From assembly GCF_001411555.2 (NCBI RefSeq), contig NC_049903.1, positions 33,972,145-34,036,144 on the forward strand: 64,000 nt of DNA, given 5' to 3'. The notes below the pieces were generated by a model. That model did not search any database. It worked only from the letters and a program-made list of their open reading frames with translations, and had not been told where the DNA came from. A program made the translations under genes and the position numbers. This document shows positions 1-10,839 of the stretch, piece after piece. This DNA comes from Juglans regia (lineage: Eukaryota; Streptophyta; Magnoliopsida; Fagales; Juglandaceae). Position 1 is the stretch's first letter; every line of letters starts with the position of its first letter.

Positions 1-946
1 GTAATCTCAAAAATTTTAAGTTATTGTAGCCCCTTTTCTTAATGATTTCCTAAATGCTTAATTTTTGTTGCATAATATCTTCTGCATGTAATTTTAAGTT
101 ATTAAAAGTATAGTTGCCCCATATCAATACAAATTATAAGAACTTTTAGTATAGGACATATTTATTTAAATTTGTGTACTTTGGTATCTTACTAACAGTA
201 GGATGAAGTGCAGATTGGCGAGTTAATCATGATTATTTTGTTATACTTTCTAGGGAAATTAGTGCAAAATCCTCCGATTCTGATTAGCTTGAGTAGTTGT
301 GACGTGAGTGCAATGCATGGAGGCAATTACCATGAAAGCAAGTGGATATTCCAGGTGCTTCTTTTGGAGAGTTCCAAAGGAGAACCATTCCTTCCATTCT
401 AAAGGAATCAAATTGCACAAATATGCAATCTGTTTGAACTGCTATTAAACGATTTTTATTGTTATTATTGAACCCTCAATCTTATTGTCAATGCTCAACA
501 TGTGCCTAAGATTTAACTAGTTTCCATGTTCAGGTTTTATTATTGTTATGATAAGCTACAATCAGATTTTAACTTTATTTTTTAACTTGGTGGAAGGCTT
601 ATGCAGGATCACAAACACTGCAGAGTATCATTTTATTGAACCTTGTTTCAATAGGCTCACATTTGTCAGTCTTAGTGAGTTTCTTGGATGGTTGTTTATT
701 CTGCTTTTCTAGTTTTTTTTATCAAACTTCTATGTTCTTATTTGTCAACTTGCTTCTGACAGTTGAGATTGGTTGGTGGCATGTTTTGGTTTGATGTCAA
801 ATGTAATGAACAAAAGGTTTGCAAGTTCTGGTAATAGAAGCATGTAAGTTTCTAATCCACTAATTTTCTGCACTTGTAAGTGTTGTAATAATTATTACAG
901 CATATATTTGGCATGCTTAGAATGTTCTTTGGGATTGGAATAAAGA
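1..946. other. No gene recognised; AT-rich, possibly intronic
   Basis: No open frame here resembles a known protein. Because the t-SNARE exon at 1350 starts with a splice acceptor and needs an upstream exon not visible in the window, this stretch may be intron of that gene, whose 5' part would lie before position 1. Confidence 0.4.
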
Positions 947-1004
947 TTGAATATTACTAGTTACAATAAAATTTGCATGACATGGTTTCCCATCTTTCAT
1001 TGTT

Positions 1005-1200
1005 CACTCAAAGTCCACAAAGGAAGACAGTTGTGGACACACCCCAACAGTCCCTCCTTCATGATGACGTTCCCGCGACTCGAGCCTATAACCTTTGGCT
1101 CTGACGCCACTTGTTGGACGGTTGAGTTGCCAATCCACCTAAAACCAATTGGTGTTAGGGAAGGTTCATTCAAGTATTTTATGACATTCAATATGCACCC
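1005..1200 (-). mobile_element. Ty1/copia-type LTR/primer-site remnant
   Basis: On the minus strand, 1097-1109 reads TGGCGTCAGAGCC, close to the plant copia primer-binding site TGGTATCAGAGC that pairs with initiator tRNA-Met. On the plus strand it is followed, two bases on, by TGTTGGACGG, a plausible LTR terminus in reverse orientation. No protein domain or second LTR is visible, so this is a small, degenerate piece, probably inserted in an intron. Confidence 0.4.
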
Positions 1201-1349
1201 CACAAGACTGTTTTTAGTGGATATTGAAGAGGTGCCTAATCCTTTCAGTGGAATGTATTGCAGTTAGTGTGTTTGTTTGATTTATATAGTTTTGGTTGTA
1301 CAGTTGACATTTGGTTATATACATATTTTTCCCTTGTTCATAATTTCAG

Positions 1350-1464
1350 AATGGAATCAGCATACAGGACATGGGTAAGAGAGAGGCGAGAAATACTATC
1401 ACCAGAGGATTCGGATGAACTCTGTACAGAGTTGCAAACTGCTTTAGGTACTTCCAAATGGCAG
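1350..1464 (+). CDS. Isolated internal exon of a syntaxin/t-SNARE (syntaxin-6 N-terminal) family protein
   Basis: The exon is preceded by a pyrimidine tract and CAG (1347-1349) and followed by GTACAT. It is 115 nt: one base completing an Arg codon, then 38 codons including MESAYRTWVRERRE and DELCTELQTALGTSKWQ. This matches the conserved N-terminal helices of the plant syntaxin/t-SNARE family with a syntaxin-6 N-terminal domain (the Arabidopsis At4g30240-like group), where the next residues are normally an LEEFERAVR-like segment. Neither the preceding exon nor that following exon is seen; the downstream intron contains a CACTA-like element at 2.1-2.7 kb. Either the gene begins left of the window with a very long intron to the right, or this is a stranded exon of a broken copy. 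Family call is from memory of the motif; function (vesicle fusion in Golgi/TGN) is family knowledge only. Confidence 0.6.
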
Positions 1465-2100
1465 GTACATTACTTTTCTTGTTTCTCTAATTTCTGCATC
1501 CCACCTATTCCCTTCTCTTTAATTTACTTTCTTTTTGTTAGTTCAATAGGTGTGCAAAGTACAATGTAATTATTGTATTACCTGTAGTATGGTTTCTGGA
1601 GGATAAAGGATCACTCAACTTAAGCCAATGTTGGTTTTTTTATTTTCTAAGATCAGTTTTATGCTTTCATGGGTTTCAATCATCGTCAATTTCTGATCCT
1701 TATCATTCAAAGCACGTCTGGTTTCTTATTCTACTTGTTCTTACAAATCGAGTTGCATTTAGAAACCTAGTTTTGGTGTTTGCCTCTGAATCCCTTATGG
1801 TGGTCATTCCTTGATCCTGCACTATTGGAACAAGACTGTGGTTAGTTAATTGTTTTCTACAAATCTAATTAATGGCCGTGCGGCCAGGTAGGCTATAGCA
1901 TGATGTGAAATCGATCTGAAATAAAACAACATCTTTCTTCCAATTTATTTACAACCACTCGTACGTACAAACTCATTATGTATCTGAATTAAATAGATCC
2001 TAAATTAGCGGTTAGGAACTTCTATTTATTTATTAGTTTAGTACAAGCTAGTACTCTTTCCCAAACGGAATTAAGAGAATTAAGTTCGAATTAAGTACAG
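1465..2100. other. No gene recognised
   Basis: AT-rich sequence directly after the t-SNARE exon donor. I searched by eye for the expected next exon of that family and did not find it. Confidence 0.4.
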
Positions 2101-2109
2101 TTACAAGTA

Positions 2110-2726
2110 GTAGTACTACTCTACTACTAATTCTGTGGGATTTTTTTTTTTATTTTGTGAAATATATTTTCCGGCGATTAAAATTCGCCGGAAATTCTTT
2201 TTCCGTCAATTTACAGTATTTGCGGCGAAAAATATTCGCCACAAATAAGCTTTACCAGCTATTTTTTGAAATCGCTGCTGTTGACTATTAACTAAATTCC
2301 AGCGATTTTTAAATCACCGGTATTGATCTATACCGGCACATTTTTATCTCCGCAATTGTTATTTCAAAACATTTTAGTCAATAGCAGCGATTTCAAAAAA
2401 TCGTTGTTGAAGCTTATTTCCGACGATTTTTCCTCTTTTTGCGACAGTATTAAATCGCTGGAATTAATTTTTCCCAGCGATTAACAATTGAATCGTATCT
2501 TGCAATTGTGGCGATAAAATGTCCTTTTGGCAGCGAATAAAAATCGCCGGTAAATAAAATTGTGTCCCGGCGATTTTTGGCTCCCTTTGGAGTAGATCAA
2601 AAGTGGAGGTTTAATACTGGCGAATATCCAGCGATTTATAAATCGTTGGAAAATGTGTTAGGCAGCGATTTTATAATTTTTCTCAGCGAAAATAAATCGT
2701 TGGGAAATGTGATTTCCCTTGTAGTG
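2110..2726. mobile_element. Non-autonomous CACTA-like transposon with dense subterminal repeats
   Basis: The right end (2711-2726) is GATTTCCCTTGTAGTG, the inverse of CACTACAAGGGAAATC, a classic CACTA (En/Spm) terminus. Inside, roughly 2171-2712, the motif CCGGCGATTT/AAATCGCCG and variants (AGCGATTT, ATTCGCC) recurs more than ten times in both orientations, as expected for subterminal transposase-binding repeats. The left end is less clear; CTACTACTAATTCTGTG near 2121 may be a decayed terminus, and ACT flanks both candidate ends (2118-2120 and 2727-2729). There is no transposase reading frame. Confidence 0.65.
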
Positions 2727-2729
2727 ACT

Positions 2730-3383
2730 TCTCAAATATAATATTCTTTTCTTTTAAATTTCAGTACATTAAATCAAAATAAAACTTAAATTTTATTCAC
2801 TAGCTACATATATAAAAGTTGTAATTAATTAGTTGTTACCTAGTATATAATGTTTGGGAATACAACTGTTCTCAAATTATTTTATTATTATTTAAAAATT
2901 ATTTATTATAATTTATAAATTATTTCACAACTATTTATAAATAATTTGATATACACTTAACATTCAAACCGAACTTTAATCATTAATTTCTAAAAAAAAA
3001 AAATGTAGGAATTGTTATCATGTTTTGTTGTCCTGATCAATATTTATTTTGCTGATCATAATTAGAACACCAAGTCTAACATTGTGGCTTGGTGGCCTGG
3101 CCACGATCGAGGACGTCAAATCAAACCAAGTCTTCGGCAAATAATAATTGAAGCTCTATGGCGATGCCTAAAATCCTGATCATCAGCATCCACAATATAT
3201 ATCGGTACTACTCAGCTTGTGTTGCACATGATACGCGCTTGGAATCTAGCTTGTCGTTGACAGCTTCATGATTTAGAAAACTTGATTCACACGTTCAAAG
3301 TCAAGAAAAGAATATTAAGAAACGTCCTAACGTGTGTATGTATGTATATATATCGATCTAGAAGAGACGTGTGGACCACTCTG
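2730..3383. other. No gene; possible MITE relic 2850-2975
   Basis: AT-rich. The block 2850-2975 begins with TTTGGGAATACAAC and ends with ACATTCAAACCGAAC, loosely like the MITE ends found elsewhere in the window, but too decayed to classify. Confidence 0.3.
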
Positions 3384-3630
3384 CAGTAGCAGAACTAGAA
3401 ATTTGTTGTAGGGGAGCCGAGTAAAACTAAAATTATAATAAAATATTTTTTATTCTATTTTTTAGTCAAAATAATTTATAAGATCAAAATAATTTTGTAG
3501 AGGAGGCCAAAATATTTTTTTAGAGAGGGGATCAACACAATATGAAATAATATAATCCTATTAAATCATAAAAAACTAAAATATATTAATTTTTTTTCAA
3601 ACTTTGGGGGGGCATGCAGGTCCGCCACTG
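3384..3630. mobile_element. hAT-superfamily MITE with intact 8-bp target duplication
   Basis: The 247-bp element starts CAGTAGCAGAACTAG and ends GGTCCGCCACTG; the ends are imperfect inverted repeats of the CAGTGGCGGA type common in plant hAT elements. It is flanked on both sides by the identical 8-bp sequence CCACTCTG (3376-3383 and 3631-3638), the target-duplication length of hAT transposition. No coding capacity. Confidence 0.8.
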
Positions 3631-3639
3631 CCACTCTGC

Positions 3640-4840
3640 AAATCCTTTTAGGAAAAATATGATCTATATATATGGATGCTCATACTCAGTTTCATGAATT
3701 TGGTCTCTCAAACTTACGAGTAGTGTAATTATATTTTTTTAAATATTTTTTAAACATCTTATAAACATTTTTTTTTAAAATAAAAAATACATCACTTCAT
3801 TGATAGTCATTTTCTTAATTATTAAAAATATAAAAAATAAAATAAAATATCCAAACTAATTTAAAAAAGACAAACACATGATGATATATTTTGCCTATAT
3901 ATACACACACACGTATATGCAAGCAAATGGTTATATATTTTGCCTGTTTATTCAAACTGATCATCAGCTAATTTCTTGAAGTTCACTAGAAATTAACCTC
4001 AAACTTTTGTACATGGGATTCCAGCTAGCAAGCTGCAGCACTTTAATTAGGAAAATTCTACACATTATACTATCATCCTAATTACTTTCATCATACTAAA
4101 TAAGATGTTGTACATTTATTACTATTAAATAATTATTTATTATATATTTCTTTATCGTCTAATGATAATAAATGTATCACGTATTATTTAATATAATTAA
4201 ATTAAAATGAGAGTGTGTTATATATTATTATTCTTTTAATTAACATGCATAAAATTAAGGACATAGAGAGAGACGTACGTACGCGCTTGTGGGTACGTAC
4301 CGCTGATCCACTAGCTAGATATTACTATTAAGATAGCACCGCTTTATTTCCTTTTAAATCGATTTCTTCACCTGCATCCAACTAATCCGAATGGCCTAAT
4401 TAATTAATTAATTTGCTGACCGCTGTACATATTTAAAAAATAGTACCTTTGTTTGTCACTTTGTATGTCGATCGAGTACTAATGATTTTGTTCTCAACGT
4501 CGATACAACTCCTCAATTTTGATTTGATTAGCAACAATATATATAATATATCACCAAATAAACCTACCTACGTAGCCTATTATTTGAAAAAAAAATTACT
4601 CTTAACACTAGATCTAAATGTACATCATAGCTGACATGATAACAGGTAGCTAGTCCAACTAATTAATCATTTTTTATATATACTTGACGGAACTAAAAAT
4701 TTTACTACATGTTTTTAATTTTCTTATTTAATAATTAATTAAGTATTTTTAATATTTTTAAGTATTATTTAAAATTATTTAATAAAATATATTAAAAAAA
4801 CAATACTGTCGGCAGCCCATTTGAGCCACTCTTTATTAAA
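3640..4840. other. No gene recognised; AT-rich repeats
   Basis: Long AT-rich stretch. 4040-4240 has weakly inverted ends (TCTACACATTATACT versus AGTGTGTTATATATTA) and may be another MITE relic. No protein-like frame. Confidence 0.35.
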
Positions 4841-4842
4841 TC

Positions 4843-5022
4843 CCGTTTGAATTAAAAATTCATATCATTTTATTATTATAATTTTTTAAAATTTATATAA
4901 AATATAATAAACAATTTAACTCTTTTAATTTTTAAAATAATAATAATAATAATAATAATATTTTATCTACTTCATTTAAAATTATCTCTATTTATTTCAA
5001 CTTATTTATAAATCTAAACGTA
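4843..5022. mobile_element. Tourist-like MITE, family A
   Basis: Contains the family core AAAATATAATAAACAATTTA and an (ATA)n block (about 4938-4962), between ends CCCGTTTGAATT and AATCTAAACGTAGCG. This is one of about eleven copies of the same family in the window; the best-preserved copies (44344 and 62821) have TTA target duplications. Confidence 0.6.
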
Positions 5023-5592
5023 GCGTAATTTAACATCTCTGGCTAAGTACACCTACTTTCCAATCTGCATCTTAGGATAGGACGTACTTGCATGCAGGCA
5101 TAGTATCTAACACGCTATTGATGCAGTGTATAACCTCGGCAAAGAATCTTCGTTGAATAACTGCGGACACAAGAGACGTACGTTGAATGATCATTAGAAG
5201 ATCGAGCTAGCTAGGTTGCTAATTTCTGCCATGCCAATCATATATATAATGGGAACGTTAATTTGAAGTCTTGTAGATCATGCCATGCATGCTAGCTAGC
5301 AAACAAAGATATTGCCCTGCAACTTTAAGCGATTGGCGTGTGGGTCAGCATATACTATACAGAGTGGCCGTGGAAATTCGATCTACGTGATCTTCTGCAT
5401 GGCTATATATGTTTCACCCTATTCACATTTGTCCAAGTATGAACATGAGTACGATCGATGATCATAATAATCCTTAAGAAATGCATAATTAACTTTAAAC
5501 CAAAGAAAACGAGTACAAATTAAAGAGCCTTTGGAAACCATGCAAATTTTACTTTTAACAAGATTATTCGTTGCAAATTTTGTTCACGTATG
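5023..5592. other. No gene recognised
   Basis: Intergenic sequence between a MITE and a copia LTR. Contains several short palindromes such as GCTAGCTAGC but no coding or RNA signal that I can name. Confidence 0.35.
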
Positions 5593-6080
5593 TGTTGAGG
5601 ATTCTCGGATATCCTCACCTAAATTGGATAGACTTTCTATATGTGTAATGATTAATCCTTGATCCTAGGAGATTGATCATTGATTTTTGTACATGTTGTC
5701 CATTCTAATTGTAATTACCATAGATGTATATTTCCTGTATACACTCTATAAAACTCTAGAAATGGAAAACATTCACCACCCTCAAAGGTGTGGTGGTTCT
5801 TTGAAAACATTCTCATGGCATCAGAGTAATACCTGAATTAACCTCCTTTGATCCCGATGGCCTCTTATCTTTCTTTCTCTACTCTTTCTTTCAACTCCAT
5901 AATTCACATGGTGACCATTAAGTTGTTCCCTTCCAATTACCTACTTTGGAAGAGTAAGCTTCTTCTCTCAATGTGGACATACACAACTTCTTCTCTCAAT
6001 TATGTATCCATTATAAGTAAGAGTGAGGCCGGCCTAGTTTCAAGAAGAGTACTGGTGGTATCACTTTTCATCATCATACC
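5593..6080 (+). mobile_element. Truncated Ty1/copia element: LTR, primer site and gag start
   Basis: A TG...CA LTR-like block of 223 bp (5593-5815) is followed immediately by TGGCATCAGAGTAAT, a primer-binding-site relative of TGGTATCAGAGC. A frame then opens at 5858 with MASYLSFSTLSFNS and continues with VTIKLFPSNYLLWKSKLL, the typical N-terminus of plant copia gag (ITIKL...NYLLWKSQ). The frame is lost by about 6090 and no pol sequence or second LTR follows, so this is a 5' fragment. It is a different copia family from the element at 12079. Confidence 0.65.
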
Positions 6081-6587
6081 CGATCATACTTCTTGATATA
6101 ACTTAAAATATTTTAAGTGATTTTATATATTTACCATATAAATAAACAATCACTTAAAATATGTCACATCAAAAGAAGATGTGATTGGAGATTAAAAAAA
6201 ATTAAAATGAAAGAATGGTATTTTTCTTTAAAAAATATTAGTGATGGTACTTTCATTGACGAAAAAAAAAAATCATTACATATACTTGATTTATGTAAAG
6301 ATCAGTCAAATTTATAATTAATAAAAAAAAAAAGATGTATATTGGGTTAAACAGTGACTGGATGAAATTTGTTCATTTGTTCCTTTCAATTAATTTCATA
6401 TTTTTATTTATATATATAACAAAAATTCTATATACAGTCACTTTTATTTATTTTTTATAAACTCCATTGATGTGATTAGTTGTATAATAAGTATGTACAA
6501 GAGACGTTCTGAAATATTTTTTATTAAATGCAAGCCAAACTTACATAATTAAAAATAGAGATATATTAATAAGACTTTTAGCAAGGG
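6081..6587. other. No gene recognised
   Basis: AT-rich stretch between the copia fragment and an A-tailed insert; short open frames here look random in composition. Confidence 0.35.
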
Positions 6588-6603
6588 TACACGCTTGCGC
6601 CCT

Positions 6604-7547
6604 TTTGTTTTTCTCTTGTGTCCGTTTGCTCTCTCTACCCCCGACTTTTGTCATCCCAGTATCTCCGACCAGGGGGAAGGAGCCTCATCTCCTCCTCCCT
6701 TCCACTCACCTAGCTCTTATGTATAGGTCTATTTCTGATTTTCCTTTACTTTTTTTGAAGATACTGCCAAGAGATATTGATCTACTGCTCGTTGGCCATA
6801 TACAACCACCACACACCCCTCCAAAGGAATCCATAGCCGCTGATCTGTCGGACGGTAGAAGAATTCTGTCCAGCCAAGTGGTGAGTGTGGTTCACGCGAG
6901 GATTACAGTGCGCATAGGCCTCATGCACTGCCGCATCAGAAGGAGATTCATGCCGCCACGCGCGGCGTCACTGGTGCCAACGGCTTCGAATCTTTCTGAT
7001 CTGCTGCTTGTTTTGTTCTCAATGCAGTGCGTGTCCCGCAAGCGTCACCATCGTTGGTGGTGGTCCTTTACCGGTGTATCGGATTATCTTTAGGCTGCTA
7101 TTCTCCTATGTTTCTGTTTTCCCTAACGAGCGATCAAGACGATGTGATCGTGATAGTCTCTTACAATTAGACCGGATCAACAAAATGCAGTGCACCCCTC
7201 TCAACTGTGGCTATTAAAAAATATTAGTACAATGAATTAAGAATAAGTAAAATACTGAATTTGTGTAAGAGATTGTCGACGCTTTACTGTTCGTCGAATT
7301 TGAGTTAAGTTTATAGTTTATTTATCAGAATATATTAAAACTGCTTTAAAGCAGCATCCCCTGTAGGATTGGGTTGGAGTCAAGTTTTTGGCTTAATAAC
7401 TTGCTTTTTCATTTTTATTTTTAGTGTTGTTTTTGTTGTGTTTGAGATGATTATTGGGTACTCCTACCTCACTTAATCTTGTACACTTATAACTGTTTAG
7501 TTTGTCTTTATAATGCTAATTAACTTGTCGAGAAAAAAAAAAAAAAA
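6604..7547 (+). mobile_element. Possible A-tailed retroposed sequence (non-LTR type)
   Basis: A block with a more GC-rich head (6604-7110) and an AT-rich 3' part ends in an uninterrupted A15 run (7533-7547). Similar words flank it: GTACACGCTTGCGCC at 6588-6602 and GTAAACACGAGCGCC at about 7548-7562, compatible with a decayed target duplication. The frame at 6605-7093 is open but resembles nothing I know and has no reverse-transcriptase or endonuclease motif. It could be a 5'-truncated LINE, a processed transcript, or unrelated sequence. Confidence 0.35.
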
Positions 7548-7562
7548 GTAAACACGAGCGCC

Positions 7563-8204
7563 TGGTCACTATTTCTTATGTAGGACTGTTACTGCTCATT
7601 CTAAATTTTATAATCTCTAATCATATTTATTGATGTGACAATATCTTAAATGATTTCTTTTATCAACTACTTACCTAAAATTCATTTAAAATCATGTGTC
7701 ACGTAACAAGCGTGTTTGGAAATGACAAAATGTTAAAATAGAACAGTGGATTATTCTTCCATGATTAGCGGTACCCTTTCTAATTACAATTTACTAGTAC
7801 GCTGGGCCCTGGGGGTATTTTGAACCGGTCAAGAAAACCACTTGATCACCATATAATATATATCCACTACAGCTAGTGGACCTTAGACAAGGATTTTCCT
7901 TCAATATCAAAGTAATGGAAGTTGGTGTATAAACAGTATTATCTATTGAATCTAATAATTAAAATTGTGGACCAGAATACCCCCCCAAAACAATAAATAA
8001 TGTTATTACTGACAGCAAATAATGAGATCAGACATTAGGAAGCTCCACAAAATGAGAAAAAGAGGCGTAGCCCAGCGGTGATGAAACTAAAAATCTAATT
8101 TAGGGGTCAAAAGTATATGTAAAAATTTATATAAAAAGTATGACATAAATCTATATATATAATAAAAAAATACATATTTTCTAACTACAAGTTTGAATGC
8201 ATAA
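7563..8204. other. No gene recognised
   Basis: Intergenic DNA without a recognisable gene or repeat family. Confidence 0.35.
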
Positions 8205-8346
8205 GAAAATAGGTAACCAGTTATGTTAATTCATGAGCTCATCTCTCTTTTATTGAATAAAACTCATGATCATTAGAAAATAGGTAACCAGTTATGTTAA
8301 TTCATGAGCTCATCTCTCTTTTATTGAATAAAACTCATGATCATTA
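8205..8346. repeat. Perfect tandem duplication, 2 x 71 bp
   Basis: The unit GAAAATAGGTAACCAG...CTCATGATCATTA occurs at 8205-8275 and again, as far as I can see without a mismatch, at 8276-8346. The second copy forms the 3' end of the hAT transposase fragment on the minus strand, so the duplication is recent relative to that relic. Confidence 0.9.
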
Positions 8347-8540
8347 ATTATGGCATTCTTATTAAACCTTTCAGTAATGTCTTTCTCAATATAGTCTGTC
8401 AAAAAATCTCCAAGGAAGTTATCTTTCTTTTTTTTGTTTCGAAACCTTGTCTTGATAATGTTCATAGCCAAAGAAGCTCGTTTCCATAGCGTAGCTATTG
8501 AAATTGGAAGTGTCAAGACAAATCGAGTTAATCTGTTACC
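8310..8540 (-). pseudogene. hAT transposase C-terminal (dimerisation domain) fragment
   Basis: The minus-strand frame contains RLTRFVLTLPISIATLWKRA, then SLAMNIIKTRFRN and FLTDYIEKDITERF, followed by HEFYSIKER. This pattern (LxLxLPVxTATxERxFSAMxIxKxxLRN) is the hAT C-terminal dimerisation region of plant TTF-type zinc-finger/hAT transposase-like proteins. The ERxFS motif is replaced by WKRAS, the frame is only about 80 codons, and a MITE sits at its upstream end (8541). No N-terminal zinc finger or RNase H-like catalytic part is visible. Dead relic. Confidence 0.7.
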
Positions 8541-8750
8541 TGGATTCAGTTTGGATCTCAAATTCATCTCAACTCATCTTATCTAATCATTACACTTTTT
8601 TTAAATTTCAATACAAAATATAATAAACAATTCAACTTTTTCAAATCTTAAAATAATAATAATATTAAAAAAATAATATTCTAACAATATTTTATTTAAC
8701 TTTCAAATTTTTTCTCAACTCAATTCAGTTCAACATCTAAATGCAGCCTA
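8541..8750. mobile_element. Tourist-like MITE, family A, beside the hAT relic
   Basis: Begins GGATTCAGTTTGGATC and ends CATCTAAATGCAGCC, imperfect inverted ends, with the family core AAAATATAATAAACAATTCA in between. It interrupts the hAT transposase fragment on its upstream side. Confidence 0.65.
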
Positions 8751-9936
8751 AACCTTAAACTTCTCAATAGTTTTCAATACCCGACATAAATAAAAAATTG
8801 TAGGCAAGTATTGTAGATTTGGATGATAAAGAACATCGAATATGTAATATTGTAACTGAAATTTTAGTTGATCTTTCCTTGTTAAGCAAAATCTTTTGGA
8901 TAAAACTTTTCTAGAAGATCATATATATTATTGTCAATTTTAAACGATTAAGAACAAATATGAATATGCACATATAGTGTTTTGCTTTGGGTCATGGATT
9001 AGAAGCTCATTACTTTGAAACATGATCATAATTGCCACTTTTAAAGTTACTCTATATTTATTTATTCTTTTTTAGTACTCTACATGTAAATCTTATACCA
9101 TCCATCTCTATTTAATCATTATGCAATTTGTCATTTTTATTATTTTATCTTGCTTAAATACGTGTGTATTTAGATAGAAGAATAAAAGTGATAAATTATA
9201 TGTTAATTCGATATATATGTGTGGTGTAAGACTTCTTTATATATAGGGGGTTCGCCACTAGTGTGGCCCGACGCGTTTTTCTCCCCAAACCAATTATAAA
9301 GCATACGAATCAAATTTCTTCAGCGAAACTTTTCCACTAATCAAATCAAAGGGAACAATGAGTCATATCTAAATTAATGAGTTGAAAACGCCATGAGAAA
9401 GTGAAATTAGTTGATAGCACCATGTCGTCTATACATATATATAAAATATATATAATCAGTACCTTCGAGACATTACTTCTATCCATTTGTCTCTTTCGGG
9501 AGTGTCGTCCAGCTACAATAATATGCAAATCTTGACTCAAGTTTTTCTGTGAATATATCCCAATGATCACCAAATTAAACTCCGGCCACAGAAAGTTATG
9601 AAATTTCTTTCGGAAAGATAAGCATGCACCATGCTTGCAATGAATCTACCAGTCCATAAAAAAGATCGAGAACCACAAAACAAGTACAAGAAAACAACTA
9701 CTTTTAGATTCCATTATTATTATTTTCAGAAATAAATTACAATATTAGTCTCTGCATGGGTTTGGCGTTGTTAAAATAGATCCTTGGCATTTAAAAAGTT
9801 GAGTCCAAGGAACAAGATAAATCTCCTTCTACATATTAATTAGTCCTCCCATCCATTTTCTTGGGGCCGGGGAATTTGATGATATATAAATATATAGATC
9901 ATGTGCACATCATCTTTCCTACAATGCTAATATATG

Positions 9937-9941
<5 letters not shown>
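8751..9941. other. No gene recognised
   Basis: Intergenic DNA. I see no protein-like frame or known repeat ends. Confidence 0.35.

Positions 9942-9976
<35 letters not shown>
9942..9976. repeat. (TA)n microsatellite
   Basis: Uninterrupted TA dinucleotide run of about 35 bp. Confidence 0.9.
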
Positions 9977-9978
<2 letters not shown>

Positions 9979-10839
9979 TGTCATCCTCTGAAACTATCAT
10001 TTGTCCTAAAAAGTTAAACTTATATGAAGAAATAGATTTAATCATTTATAGTTGTCTTAACACTCTTCCTCACATGTGGACCAGACTCTTCTTCAATAAG
10101 TAGGCCCAAAACGTTAAATATTTAATTAAATCGGATAGAGTGTAAATTCAAAATTCAAATCTATAATATTATGTGAAATCATCACTTATTTAAAAATATA
10201 AATTTATGGAAAATAATAAATTTAATTATTTATATTTATCTTAACACATCACATCACATAATTACAAATTAAACACTTCAAAAGTATAGTTCAAAATTAA
10301 AAAGAAAAACTAAATTGAACAAAAATAATATGACTAGCAAGCTAGCTATCTGGTCCCATGGGCAGGGGCATCATGTGGCTATTGGGTGTCACTCCCAAGG
10401 AAGAGGTCTAGCTTGGATCCCTAGCTCCTGTTATAGTGCGCTATAGTTAGCATTGTCGTGAGGCGAGGTGGAGTTCCCATTCAAACCATGTCCGGCCGGC
10501 CTCTAATGAGGGGAAGACATATCCCCCAACAATGGGATAAATTACTTTCTACTCTGCCCACCAAGTTTACAGGGGGGAACCTGCTCGTAGCTATGCCCAC
10601 CGCTCGTTTGTTCCCGCTCCCAGCTCCCGCTTGACGTGGTTGCCACGGAATAAATTAAAAAATTATAAACCAAAATTAAAACCTTGTCTTCTTCAACAAA
10701 TAGAACGAAACCTAGCTAGCTTGCCTCCACAGAACGAAACCTAGTCAACATACCATTTCGTCAATCGCGTCCACATAACAACGAGGAACCTAGCCAATTC
10801 CAAGCCTCCACCTTACCCTTCAATCGCCTCCATAGAGAA
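9977..10839. other. No gene recognised; GC-richer island 10350-10640
   Basis: Mostly AT-rich, but 10350-10640 is notably richer in G and C (it contains GTCCGGCCGGCC and several CCC runs). It has no long open frame and I cannot name it; it could be part of an old retroelement. Confidence 0.3.

Noticed and set aside
947..1267. 106-codon plus-strand frame
   Set aside because: It reads through a reverse-oriented copia primer site and LTR-like text and has no protein signature; its start is not ATG.
6605..7093. 162-codon frame in the A-tailed block
   Set aside because: No recognisable domain; start is not ATG; kept only as part of a possible retroposed sequence.
8205..8346. CRISPR-like direct repeats
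   Set aside because: Two adjacent 71-bp copies without spacers in a plant nuclear context; a plain tandem duplication.
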